Shown one piece after another: positions 38,635 through 47,346 of a DNA stretch of 64,000 nucleotides. The notes beneath the pieces are model-generated. The model did not search any database. It was not told the DNA's origin and saw nothing but the letters and a program-made list of their open reading frames with translations. The DNA is from Lachnospiraceae bacterium. Its GTDB lineage: Bacteria > Bacillota > Clostridia > Lachnospirales > Lachnospiraceae. The first letter of the stretch is position 1. The number at the start of each line of letters is the position of its first letter. Location of the stretch: NCBI GenBank assembly GCA_029219245.1, contig JAQXTA010000005.1:1-64000 (forward strand), given 5' to 3'. A program made the position numbers and the translations under genes.

Positions 38635-38653
38635 CAATAGCAGGAGATATACC

Positions 38654-41600
38654 ATGAGCAAATCGATACATAATGAATTGAATAAGGAACAGGCAGCAAT
38701 AGAGTCACAGGATAATCTGATACAGGCACTTGCTATACCGTATGAAAATGTCTATGCGGTCAATGCGGATACCGGTGAGGGCATATGTTATCGTATGGGG
38801 CAGGTCATAAGTGATCGCTACGGTCATAAATTTGCAGCCGGTAGTTATGAACAGAATATCAGGTTCTATATTGAAAACGATGTATATGAAGAAGACAGGC
38901 CTTTGTTTGGTAAGATATGTTGTATTTCTGATGTAAATACGTTGTTGGCGAATCAGAAGACATATTATTTTAATTATCGTGTGTTCCGTTACAATCAGAT
39001 GCAGTATTTTCAGTGTCAGATTGTAAAGCCTAATCCCGAGAGAAATGAATTTGTCATAGGTTTTAAAAATGTGGATGAGGAGAAGAAACAGGAGCTTGCT
39101 CAACAGAAAAAAGTAGAAGATGCACTCGCGGCAGTAGAGAAAATCAATACAACTCTGCAGGCCGAGATGGAAATAGCAGGAACACTGAGCAAGGACTATC
39201 CGGATGTTGTTTTGCTGGATCTTGCAAATGATACTGCAATAACCATTAAGCGGGAGGGAAAAATATTTGCGGAAGATGAGCGTGTTCTGAGACGTTCTTA
39301 CAATGATACCTGGGAATATTATATTAAAAAATATGTCTTAGAGGAGGACAGGAAAGCATTACATGCAGCAGTTGCGGTGGATGTGGTACAACGTGCCTTG
39401 GAAGAAAGTGATGAATATGTCTGTAGCTATCGTGTACAATATGACAATACCGGTATTCATTATTATCAGGTTGTATTTCTTAGAATGTATTCAAAACGCT
39501 CTGCAGAAAGTCAGATTATTTTGGCCTTCCGTAATGTAGATGACATTGTAGAACAAGAGCGGAAACATACGAAGGTGCAGAGTGAGCAGCTTCGGATTAT
39601 TGATGCGCTGAGCCGGGAATACCATAGTTTATTTAAGATTGATATGGAAACGCAGAAAATGTCTCTATACCGGACAGACGGCAGGGGAATGGATATCAGA
39701 CAGCTTCGTGAACTAATGGAGGAGGGAAGCTATCAGAAAATTATTTCCAAATATATTGATAATTATATTGCGCCCGAAGACAGAGAACGGATTAGGGAGG
39801 CAACTGATTTGGATGTTCTTCTGAAACGAGTTCCGGATGATGGTCTATACAAGCTCGGATACAGAAGAGATATGAATGGGGTATGTTCCTATTACGAAAT
39901 GAATGTGGCAAAAACCGTTGATGAAGGCGGAACAATTACCTTTATTATGGGACTGTGTGATGTGAGTGAGGAAATGCAGCGACAGTTGAAACAGGCGGGA
40001 GATATAGAAGCACAGAGCGAAATTATTGAAGGACTCGGCTCGGAATATTATTCAATTCTTCTCGTCAATCCGGAAACGGATACGGTTACTACTTATCGTG
40101 CAGAAGAAGATGATGGGCAGGCGATTGCAGACCATTTCAGCCGATATAATAATTGTTGGTCGAAGGGTGTTCACAGTTATTCGGAAGAACTGGTTTCAGA
40201 GAGAAGCCGCGGTGAATTTGTTGAAAAATTGTCGCTTGACCGTATAAAGAAAAATGGGGGAGATTATTCCTTTACCTATGAGAAACTGATGGATGACGGA
40301 ATCATGTATCTGCAGGCAAGGGTTGCCTTTGTGCGAGAAAAAAACGGTGGATTTGTTGCCGTCATCGGAACAAGAAATGTGGATGATTTGATTAAAAAGG
40401 AACGGCAGCAGGAAATGGCGCTGCAGGCGGCATATGATGTTGCAGAGGCAGCGAATAAGGCAAAGACAGATTTCCTGTCAAATATGTCCCATGATATCCG
40501 CACTCCCATGAATGGTATTATCGGTATGACAGCGATTGCAGCATCCCATATCGATGATAAAGAGCGTGTTCAGGATTGTCTTCAGAAAATTACCCAGGCA
40601 AGTAAGCATCTGCTCAGCCTGATTAACGAAGTTCTGGATATGAGTAAAATTGAATCCGGAAAAGTGCAATTGATAGAGGAAGAGTTTAATCTTTCTGATT
40701 TAATTGACAACCTGCTTACTATGACAAGCTCCCAGATTGAAGAACATCATCATGAGCTTTCTGTCAATATATCAGGAGTAACTCATGAGGCGGTTATAGG
40801 GGACAGCCTCCGTATACAGAAGGTTTTTACCAATTTGATGGGCAATGCAGTGAAGTTCACACCGGACGGCGGTAAAATTCAGCTTTCCATTATAGAAAGA
40901 CCTTCCAATCAGGCAAAAGTCGGATGTTATGAATTTATTTTTGAAGATAACGGTATTGGCATGAGTGAGGAATTTCTGGAGAAGATATTTGAGCCATTTG
41001 CAAGGGCCAGTGATGGTCGGGTGGATAAGATTCAGGGAACCGGTCTTGGAATGCCAATCAGCCGTAATATTGTTCGTATGATGGGAGGCGATATCGCGGT
41101 TGAGAGCAAGCTCGGTGTCGGCTCACGATTTACGGTTACTATTTATCTGAAACTTCAGGATGTTGTGGAGGTCCAGTATGATAAGTTTGTGAATCTGGAT
41201 GTGCTTGTGGCAGATGATGATGCCTTAAGTCTTGAATCTTGTTGTGGTATGCTGAATGATCTTGGTATGAAGGCGGAAGGTGTGTCCACAGGGCAGGAGG
41301 CTGTTGAACAGGTCGTGCTGCATCATAGACAGAAAAGAGATTATTTTGCCTGCATTATTGACTGGAAGATGCCGGATATGGATGGAATAGAAACGACAAG
41401 GAGCATACGAAAAGCGGTTGGAAATGAGGTGCCGATTATCATTATTTCTGCTTATGACTGGTCGGATATCGAGCAGGAGGCCAGAGCGGCTGGTGCAAAT
41501 GCCTTCATCAGTAAACCACTGTTCCGCTCCAGATTGGCTAGAACTTTTAATATCCTTGTAGGAGGAGAAGAACAGAAAGAGCAGGAAGTTCCGTTTGCTG

Positions 41601-42001
41601 ATTTGAAGGGTATGGAGCTCTCCGGTCATCGTGCCCTGCTGGTAGAAGACAATGAACTGAATGCCGAAATTGCCAAAGAGATTTTACAGATGGCAGGGCT
41701 TATTGTTGAACATGCCGCTGATGGCACAGAGGCTGTTGATAGGATGTGTGAGTGCGAAGACGGTTATTATGATATCATCTTCATGGATATTCAGATGCCA
41801 AAGATGAATGGTTATGATGCAACAAGAGCGATTCGTGCCATGAATCGAAGCTACTGTAAGCAGATACCGATTGTAGCCATGACAGCCAATGCGTTTGCAG
41901 AGGATGTGCAGGCTGCGAAAACAGTTGGAATGAATGAACATATTGCCAAACCGCTTGATTTAAAAGTGCTTGTCAAAACATTAAACAAGTGGCTTCAATA
42001 A
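38654..42001 (+). CDS. Hybrid histidine kinase with about four PAS-like repeats and two REC domains, no obvious TM
   Basis: Repeated 'II(D/E)(A/G)L..EY.S(L/I)....(M/P)ET......YR' units; 'NMSHDIRTPMNGIIGMTAIAASHIDDKERVQDCLQKI'; REC sites 'IIDWKMPDMDGIETT' and 'IIFMDIQMPKMNGYDAT'. Confidence 0.92.
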   Translation: MSKSIHNELNKEQAAIESQDNLIQALAIPYENVYAVNADTGEGICYRMGQVISDRYGHKFAAGSYEQNIRFYIENDVYEEDRPLFGKICCISDVNTLLANQKTYYFNYRVFRYNQMQYFQCQIVKPNPERNEFVIGFKNVDEEKKQELAQQKKVEDALAAVEKINTTLQAEMEIAGTLSKDYPDVVLLDLANDTAITIKREGKIFAEDERVLRRSYNDTWEYYIKKYVLEEDRKALHAAVAVDVVQRALEESDEYVCSYRVQYDNTGIHYYQVVFLRMYSKRSAESQIILAFRNVDDIVEQERKHTKVQSEQLRIIDALSREYHSLFKIDMETQKMSLYRTDGRGMDIRQLRELMEEGSYQKIISKYIDNYIAPEDRERIREATDLDVLLKRVPDDGLYKLGYRRDMNGVCSYYEMNVAKTVDEGGTITFIMGLCDVSEEMQRQLKQAGDIEAQSEIIEGLGSEYYSILLVNPETDTVTTYRAEEDDGQAIADHFSRYNNCWSKGVHSYSEELVSERSRGEFVEKLSLDRIKKNGGDYSFTYEKLMDDGIMYLQARVAFVREKNGGFVAVIGTRNVDDLIKKERQQEMALQAAYDVAEAANKAKTDFLSNMSHDIRTPMNGIIGMTAIAASHIDDKERVQDCLQKITQASKHLLSLINEVLDMSKIESGKVQLIEEEFNLSDLIDNLLTMTSSQIEEHHHELSVNISGVTHEAVIGDSLRIQKVFTNLMGNAVKFTPDGGKIQLSIIERPSNQAKVGCYEFIFEDNGIGMSEEFLEKIFEPFARASDGRVDKIQGTGLGMPISRNIVRMMGGDIAVESKLGVGSRFTVTIYLKLQDVVEVQYDKFVNLDVLVADDDALSLESCCGMLNDLGMKAEGVSTGQEAVEQVVLHHRQKRDYFACIIDWKMPDMDGIETTRSIRKAVGNEVPIIIISAYDWSDIEQEARAAGANAFISKPLFRSRLARTFNILVGGEEQKEQEVPFADLKGMELSGHRALLVEDNELNAEIAKEILQMAGLIVEHAADGTEAVDRMCECEDGYYDIIFMDIQMPKMNGYDATRAIRAMNRSYCKQIPIVAMTANAFAEDVQAAKTVGMNEHIAKPLDLKVLVKTLNKWLQ

Positions 42002-42070
42002 TAGGGGAGCCGGTCTGCACAGGAATCTCATGAAATCTAGATATTGATAGGGATAAGAGGCGGAAATATT

Positions 42071-44608
42071 ATGAAAAAAAAGAAAACGACAATTCGATAT
42101 GTAATCGGTATTGGTTTACTGATGCTTTGTATTATGTTGTCACTTGTCTTGGCACATTACCAAAATAGATACAGAAATTTGGAATATGCAGGAAAATACA
42201 TTGAGGAGTTATCTAAGACAACTGCCATGCATGTGGCAGATGTATTTGCTGACAAGCTTTCTTCCATCGAGTCCGTTTCCTATCTATATGGAAGTGCCAT
42301 TCAGAGTACGGATGTGGATATTGAATTGCTTGCCGGTCTGGAAGAAAAGTCCGGATTTGACTGGATCCGCTTTATCGATTCTGCAGGAATGGATTATACG
42401 AGTTGTGGCAGTATTACCAATGTGGCCGACAGGGAATATTTTTTGAATGGAATGGCAGGAGAATCCGGGATCTGTGAAGTGCTGGAATCCAGAATAAACG
42501 GAGAAAAGCTGATTGGTTTTTATGCACCGGTCTATTTTCAAAATGAAATCTGTGGGATTATGGTTGGTTTCCTGACAGAGAATACGATCTCGAATATACT
42601 GGAGATTCATTTGTATGATTATCCGGCAGATACCTGTATTATCCGACAGGACGGAATATTACTTGGCAGATATATGGGAAATGGTACTAGAAATATTTCC
42701 AATGTCAATCAAGGCATCAGTTATATTAACGAAGAACATAGAGATGCTGTGCTTTCTGCTATTGAGAAACAGGAAAAATATTGTTTTACCTATCGTGGTC
42801 CTAGAGAACAGTCTGTTGGATATATTGTTCCCATCAAAGGGACGGACTGGTCTTTGATGCAGGTATTTCCGTCAGAGGCAAGCCATATAGTCGTGCAGAC
42901 TACGAATAAGGATTCGCTTTATACATTTGGACTAATTACGGCTATTTTTGTAGTTTTTATCATCTTTTTGATTCTAACATATCGAAAGACGCAGAAAGTG
43001 AAGGCAGAAGAGTCTGCCTATAATAAAGTGAATGCCCTTTTGCGTTGTGTTACAGAGGATTATGTATTTCTTGTGGATGTAGACCTTGAGACACAGCAGG
43101 AAGTACGATATCGATTGTATTCAGGTGATAAACTGGATGACTGGACAGAAGGAAATCAGGATTATGAACATTGTGTTGAAGGATATGCAAATACATATGT
43201 TGCAGAATATGACCGCCAGCGATTTATAGAGTCTACAAGGCTTCCGGTTTTACGAGATGTGCTTTCCTGTCAAAATGAGTTTTATATCGAGTATGATGCG
43301 CTTATAAATGGCAATACGGTACAGTTTCAGGGAAAATATACGTTTGCAAATGACAAACAGTTTGAAAATCATATGTTAATCTCTGTACGTGATATTACGG
43401 AAAGTGTCAAAGAGAGAAATGCAAAGGAAAAAGAACTTTCAGAAGCGAAAAAAATGGCAGAATCTGCAAGCAGGGCAAAAACAGCCTTCCTTTTTAATAT
43501 GTCGCATGATATCCGGACTCCTATGAATGCGATTGTCGGATTTACAGATTTACTTGAGAAATACATTGACGATAAGGAAAAAGTAAAGAATTATATTCGA
43601 AAGATTAAAACTTCCAGTGATTTTCTTCTGTCACTGATTAACAATGTGCTGGAAATGGCACGTATTGAAAGCGGTAAGATGAACCTTGATGAAACAATCT
43701 GGAGCGTGGAACAGTTTAATGATGCACTTGTTTCTGTGTTTGAAGAACAATTCCGGCAGAAAAATCTGCACTTTACAAGAGAAATCAACATTATACACAA
43801 GGATGTCATCTGTGATGCCTTGAAATTGAAAGAGATTTATTTGAACATCATGAGTAATGCAATAAAGTATACACCGGATGGTGGCAGTATTTCTATGACA
43901 CTTGATGAGCTTCCGTCGGAGAAAGAAGATGTGGGAATTTTCCGGTGTGTTATCTCGGATACCGGTATTGGAATGTCTGAGGAATTTCTTACTCATCTCT
44001 TTGAAGAGTTTACAAGAGCAACAACGGTCACGGAAAGCAAAATTGCCGGTTCCGGGCTGGGCATGCCCATTGTAAAGAGACTGGTTGAATTTATGAATGG
44101 TACAATAGAGATTAAGAGCCAGCTTGGAAAAGGGACATCTGTTATTGTCATGATTCCTCATAAAATAGCGGATAAAAGAGCAATGGAAGAAATGAGAAGC
44201 CATGTGTTGGATTATGCAGATGTTATGTTTTACGATAAAAGAGTACTTTTAGCAGAAGACAATGACCTGAATGCTGAAATTGCAGAAGAGATTCTTGGAG
44301 GTGTGGGACTCAAAGTAGAGAGAGCGAAGGATGGAGTCATCTGCGTTCATATGCTACAGGAAGCAGAAGAGGATTATTATGATATTATCCTGATGGACAT
44401 TCAGATGCCAAATATGAATGGATATGAAGCTACCAGAAAAATTCGCAGACTGAGTGGAAAAAGAGCGATGATTCCAATTGTTGCAATGACAGCCAATGCA
44501 TTTGATGAAGATAAGAAAAATGCTCTTGAGGCTGGGATGAATGGGCATATTTCAAAGCCAATTGAGATTCCAAAGCTGATAGAAGTACTTAAGAATTTTT
44601 TGAGGTAA
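42071..44608 (+). CDS. Hybrid sensor histidine kinase (extracellular sensor, PAS-like, HisKA, HATPase, REC)
   Basis: N-terminal TM, Cache-like 'ADREYFLNGMAGESGICEVLESRINGEKLIGFYAPV'; 'NMSHDIRTPMNAIVGFTDLLEK'; REC 'IILMDIQMPNMNGYEAT'. Start likely ATG 42071. Confidence 0.92.
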   Translation: MKKKKTTIRYVIGIGLLMLCIMLSLVLAHYQNRYRNLEYAGKYIEELSKTTAMHVADVFADKLSSIESVSYLYGSAIQSTDVDIELLAGLEEKSGFDWIRFIDSAGMDYTSCGSITNVADREYFLNGMAGESGICEVLESRINGEKLIGFYAPVYFQNEICGIMVGFLTENTISNILEIHLYDYPADTCIIRQDGILLGRYMGNGTRNISNVNQGISYINEEHRDAVLSAIEKQEKYCFTYRGPREQSVGYIVPIKGTDWSLMQVFPSEASHIVVQTTNKDSLYTFGLITAIFVVFIIFLILTYRKTQKVKAEESAYNKVNALLRCVTEDYVFLVDVDLETQQEVRYRLYSGDKLDDWTEGNQDYEHCVEGYANTYVAEYDRQRFIESTRLPVLRDVLSCQNEFYIEYDALINGNTVQFQGKYTFANDKQFENHMLISVRDITESVKERNAKEKELSEAKKMAESASRAKTAFLFNMSHDIRTPMNAIVGFTDLLEKYIDDKEKVKNYIRKIKTSSDFLLSLINNVLEMARIESGKMNLDETIWSVEQFNDALVSVFEEQFRQKNLHFTREINIIHKDVICDALKLKEIYLNIMSNAIKYTPDGGSISMTLDELPSEKEDVGIFRCVISDTGIGMSEEFLTHLFEEFTRATTVTESKIAGSGLGMPIVKRLVEFMNGTIEIKSQLGKGTSVIVMIPHKIADKRAMEEMRSHVLDYADVMFYDKRVLLAEDNDLNAEIAEEILGGVGLKVERAKDGVICVHMLQEAEEDYYDIILMDIQMPNMNGYEATRKIRRLSGKRAMIPIVAMTANAFDEDKKNALEAGMNGHISKPIEIPKLIEVLKNFLR

Positions 44609-44642
44609 ATTTTGAATAGAAAAGAAGATGGAGAAAACCTGA

Positions 44643-45242
44643 ATGAAAGTACTGGTAGTTTATTGCCATCCATCCGAAAGTAGCTTTACGGCACAGGTAA
44701 AAGAGGCATTTGTGAAGGGATTGAGAGATGGAGGGCATACTTACGAAATTTCGGATTTATATGCCATGCATTTTAATCCTGTTTTTTCGGAAAAAGAATA
44801 TGGACGGGAAGCGTTTTATAATTCAGCACAAAGCATATCATCCGATATCCTTGCAGAACAGCAGAAAATTAATAATGCAGATGTCATTGCATTCCTATAT
44901 CCGGTATTCTGGACGGAATGCCCGGCATTGCTGACAGGCTGGTTTCAGCGGGTTTGGACATACGGTTTCGCATATGGTGACAGTCGTACCATGAAGCAGC
45001 TTGATAAAGCGTTGTTTCTTGTTACGATGGGAGGAAGCAGTAAGGATAGTGTGCGAAGAGAGCAGATAGAAGCAATGAAAACCGTTATGCTCGGAGACCG
45101 TATCCATGACAGGGCGAAAAGTGCTGAGATGATTGTTTTTGATGAAATGACAAGGGGATACGGGAATGATAAAAACCGTGAGGAAAGAATTGTCAGATTT
45201 ACGAAACAGGCATATCAAATTGGCTTAACATTAAAAGGGTGA
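44643..45242 (+). CDS. NAD(P)H dehydrogenase (quinone)-like flavodoxin-fold protein
   Basis: 'VLVVYCHPSESSFTAQVKEAFVKGLRDGGH', 'FLYPVFWTECPALLTGWFQRVWTYGFAY'. Confidence 0.9.
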   Translation: MKVLVVYCHPSESSFTAQVKEAFVKGLRDGGHTYEISDLYAMHFNPVFSEKEYGREAFYNSAQSISSDILAEQQKINNADVIAFLYPVFWTECPALLTGWFQRVWTYGFAYGDSRTMKQLDKALFLVTMGGSSKDSVRREQIEAMKTVMLGDRIHDRAKSAEMIVFDEMTRGYGNDKNREERIVRFTKQAYQIGLTLKG

Positions 45243-45253
45243 TGAGAATAAAT

Positions 45254-45973
45254 ATGAATATTCTGTATGAAGATAAAGATATCATTGTCTGTCATAAACC
45301 GGCGGGAATTGCTACGCAGACGGCGAAAATTGGACAACGGGATATGGTAAGCGAAGTGATGAATTATCTGGCAGCTTCTGATACCAATAAGTCAAAGTCG
45401 TATGTCGGTTTAATCCATAGGCTCGACCAGCCGGTAGAAGGGATTCTGGTTTTTGCTAAGAATCCGAAAGCAGCAGGGAAATTAAGCCGTCAGATGGCAG
45501 AGAACCAGATGCAGAAACGCTATTACGCAGTGGTGTCGGCAGAAAAAATTGGTCAGGAAGGAGTTCCGGATACAAAGAGAGGGACTTTAGTAGATTATCT
45601 TTATAAGGATGGAAAAACCAATACTTCTTCGGTTGTGGATAAAGAACATAAAGATTCAAAAAGAGCAGAACTATCATATGAAGTAATTGGTATCCAGAGG
45701 GAAAAAGGGATTGCACTTGTAAGAATTCACTTACTGACCGGAAGACATCATCAGATTCGGGTACAAATGAGCCATGCCGGAATGAGCCTGCTTGGAGATT
45801 ACAAATATGGCGATGAAAAAACAAAAAAGCTTTCCGAACAGTTAGGGCAGAAGCAGATTGCACTTTGTGCATATGAGCTTGGTTTTATGCATCCGGTAAC
45901 CGGTAAAAACCTGATGTTTCAAGTGGAACCTGTTTCCATAAAACTAACAGAATTTAGCAAGATAAAAATATGA
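45254..45973 (+). CDS. RluA-family pseudouridine synthase
   Basis: 'YVGLIHRLDQPVEGILVFAKN', 'HLLTGRHHQIRVQMSHAG'. Confidence 0.92.
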   Translation: MNILYEDKDIIVCHKPAGIATQTAKIGQRDMVSEVMNYLAASDTNKSKSYVGLIHRLDQPVEGILVFAKNPKAAGKLSRQMAENQMQKRYYAVVSAEKIGQEGVPDTKRGTLVDYLYKDGKTNTSSVVDKEHKDSKRAELSYEVIGIQREKGIALVRIHLLTGRHHQIRVQMSHAGMSLLGDYKYGDEKTKKLSEQLGQKQIALCAYELGFMHPVTGKNLMFQVEPVSIKLTEFSKIKI

Positions 45974-46061
45974 TAAAGAAATCTCAAATCAACCATACTA
46001 ATCCTGAAAGGAACAGTAATGATTTATCGGAAACGGTAAGAGATTACATAAGGAGGATGTC

Positions 46062-47114
46062 ATGGGTGATTTGAGCGGACAATTATACAAAGAGATTTTT
46101 CAGAAGAATAAACCGGTAAGGTGCATAGCGATAACCCTGCTGGTTTATCTTTTTTTTCGCTATATTTTTCCATTAGTGTCACCCTTTCTTTTCGCTTTTA
46201 TTCTGATTACGCTTTTTTATCCGTTATTGCAAAAGATTCAGAAGAAAATTCCCATGCGAAAGAAATTTCTGGCAGCAGGAATATTGCTTCTTGTTATGTT
46301 TTTTTTAGCACTTATTATCTGGGCACTCGGATATAGCAGCAGTGGACAACTGGAACACATTACGGATTCTATTTGTAAAGCAGGCAGTCAGATGGAAATT
46401 TTTCTACATCGGTGCTGTTACAGTCTGGATGGGAAGTTTGGTTGGAAGGGGTATGAAATAGAGAACTATTTAGTGGAAAAAATGACGATTATCATGGAAA
46501 ATGTACAGGTTCAGATTATTCCACAGGTAATTTCTTCCTCTTATAATTGTTTTAAAGGAATTTTCGGTGGGGTAGCATTTCTTTTTATCACAATCCTTGC
46601 TGCAATTTTACTGGAAAAAGATTATGCTTCTTTTATGAATTGGCTGCAAAATACAAAGGAGATTTCTTTTTTATGGAAGACATTCGAAGGGGTGTTGTCG
46701 TATCTGATAACTTTTTTGAAAGCGCAGGGAATTATTTTACTGACGATTAGTATACTATGTAGTATAACGTTGTATTTTGCAGGAATTTCCGGTGGAATTT
46801 TTCTGGGAATTTTGACAGGCATCATGGATATGCTTCCGTTTATCGGAACCGGCATTGTATTGATTCCGACTGCAGTCTGGCAATTGATAAACGGCAATTA
46901 TGTGCAGATGATTGTCTGTCTGATTCTGTATATTGTCTGCATCTGCATAAGAGAGTTTCTGGAACCTAAACTAATCGGAAATCGGCTGGGAATCGCTCCA
47001 GTTCTGATGATGTTGGCTATTTATGTAGGAATCCGCTTATTTGGAGTCAGTGGTATTTTGAAGGGACCGCTTGCTTTGATTGTGATTTATAAATTGATGA
47101 GAGTTAAGGCATAA
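46062..47114 (+). CDS. AI-2E/YtvI-like family membrane protein
   Basis: Multi-TM; 'GILTGIMDMLPFIGTGIVLIPTAVWQLINGN', 'EPKLIGNRLGIAPVLMMLAIYVG'. Confidence 0.87.
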   Translation: MGDLSGQLYKEIFQKNKPVRCIAITLLVYLFFRYIFPLVSPFLFAFILITLFYPLLQKIQKKIPMRKKFLAAGILLLVMFFLALIIWALGYSSSGQLEHITDSICKAGSQMEIFLHRCCYSLDGKFGWKGYEIENYLVEKMTIIMENVQVQIIPQVISSSYNCFKGIFGGVAFLFITILAAILLEKDYASFMNWLQNTKEISFLWKTFEGVLSYLITFLKAQGIILLTISILCSITLYFAGISGGIFLGILTGIMDMLPFIGTGIVLIPTAVWQLINGNYVQMIVCLILYIVCICIREFLEPKLIGNRLGIAPVLMMLAIYVGIRLFGVSGILKGPLALIVIYKLMRVKA

Positions 47115-47184
47115 GGTGTTAAGAAAAAGCTAATATTAAAGTGCAGTTCTTTACAAAGAAGTAAGGGTATGTTATATAGAAAAT

Positions 47185-47327
47185 AAGCAAAAGGGGAGTA
47201 GTTGCATGTAGTAATACATGTTCCGACATTCGTCAGTACGTCTGTAAAACAGGCCGGATGCCGGAGAACGGTGGTTGAACAAGACTTTTTGTGTGCACTT
47301 GTTGTACACAGAAGGTCTTTTTTTTAT
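47185..47327 (+). ncRNA. yybP-ykoY (Mn2+) riboswitch with terminator expression platform
   Basis: 'AAAAGGGGAGTAG' 5' signature, 'TCGTCAGTACG', followed by AAGACTTTTTGTGTGCAC-TTGTT-GTACACAGAAGGTCTT-TTTTTT terminator, upstream of a P-type cation ATPase. Confidence 0.8.
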
Positions 47328-47346
47328 CAAAGAAAAGGAGGAACGT

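Noticed and set aside
27959-44608. Considered a chemotaxis or anti-phage defence interpretation of the signalling cluster
   Set aside because: No CheA/CheW/MCP motifs and no nuclease, CD-NTase, TIR or effector domains; the content is phosphorelay and HD-GYP.
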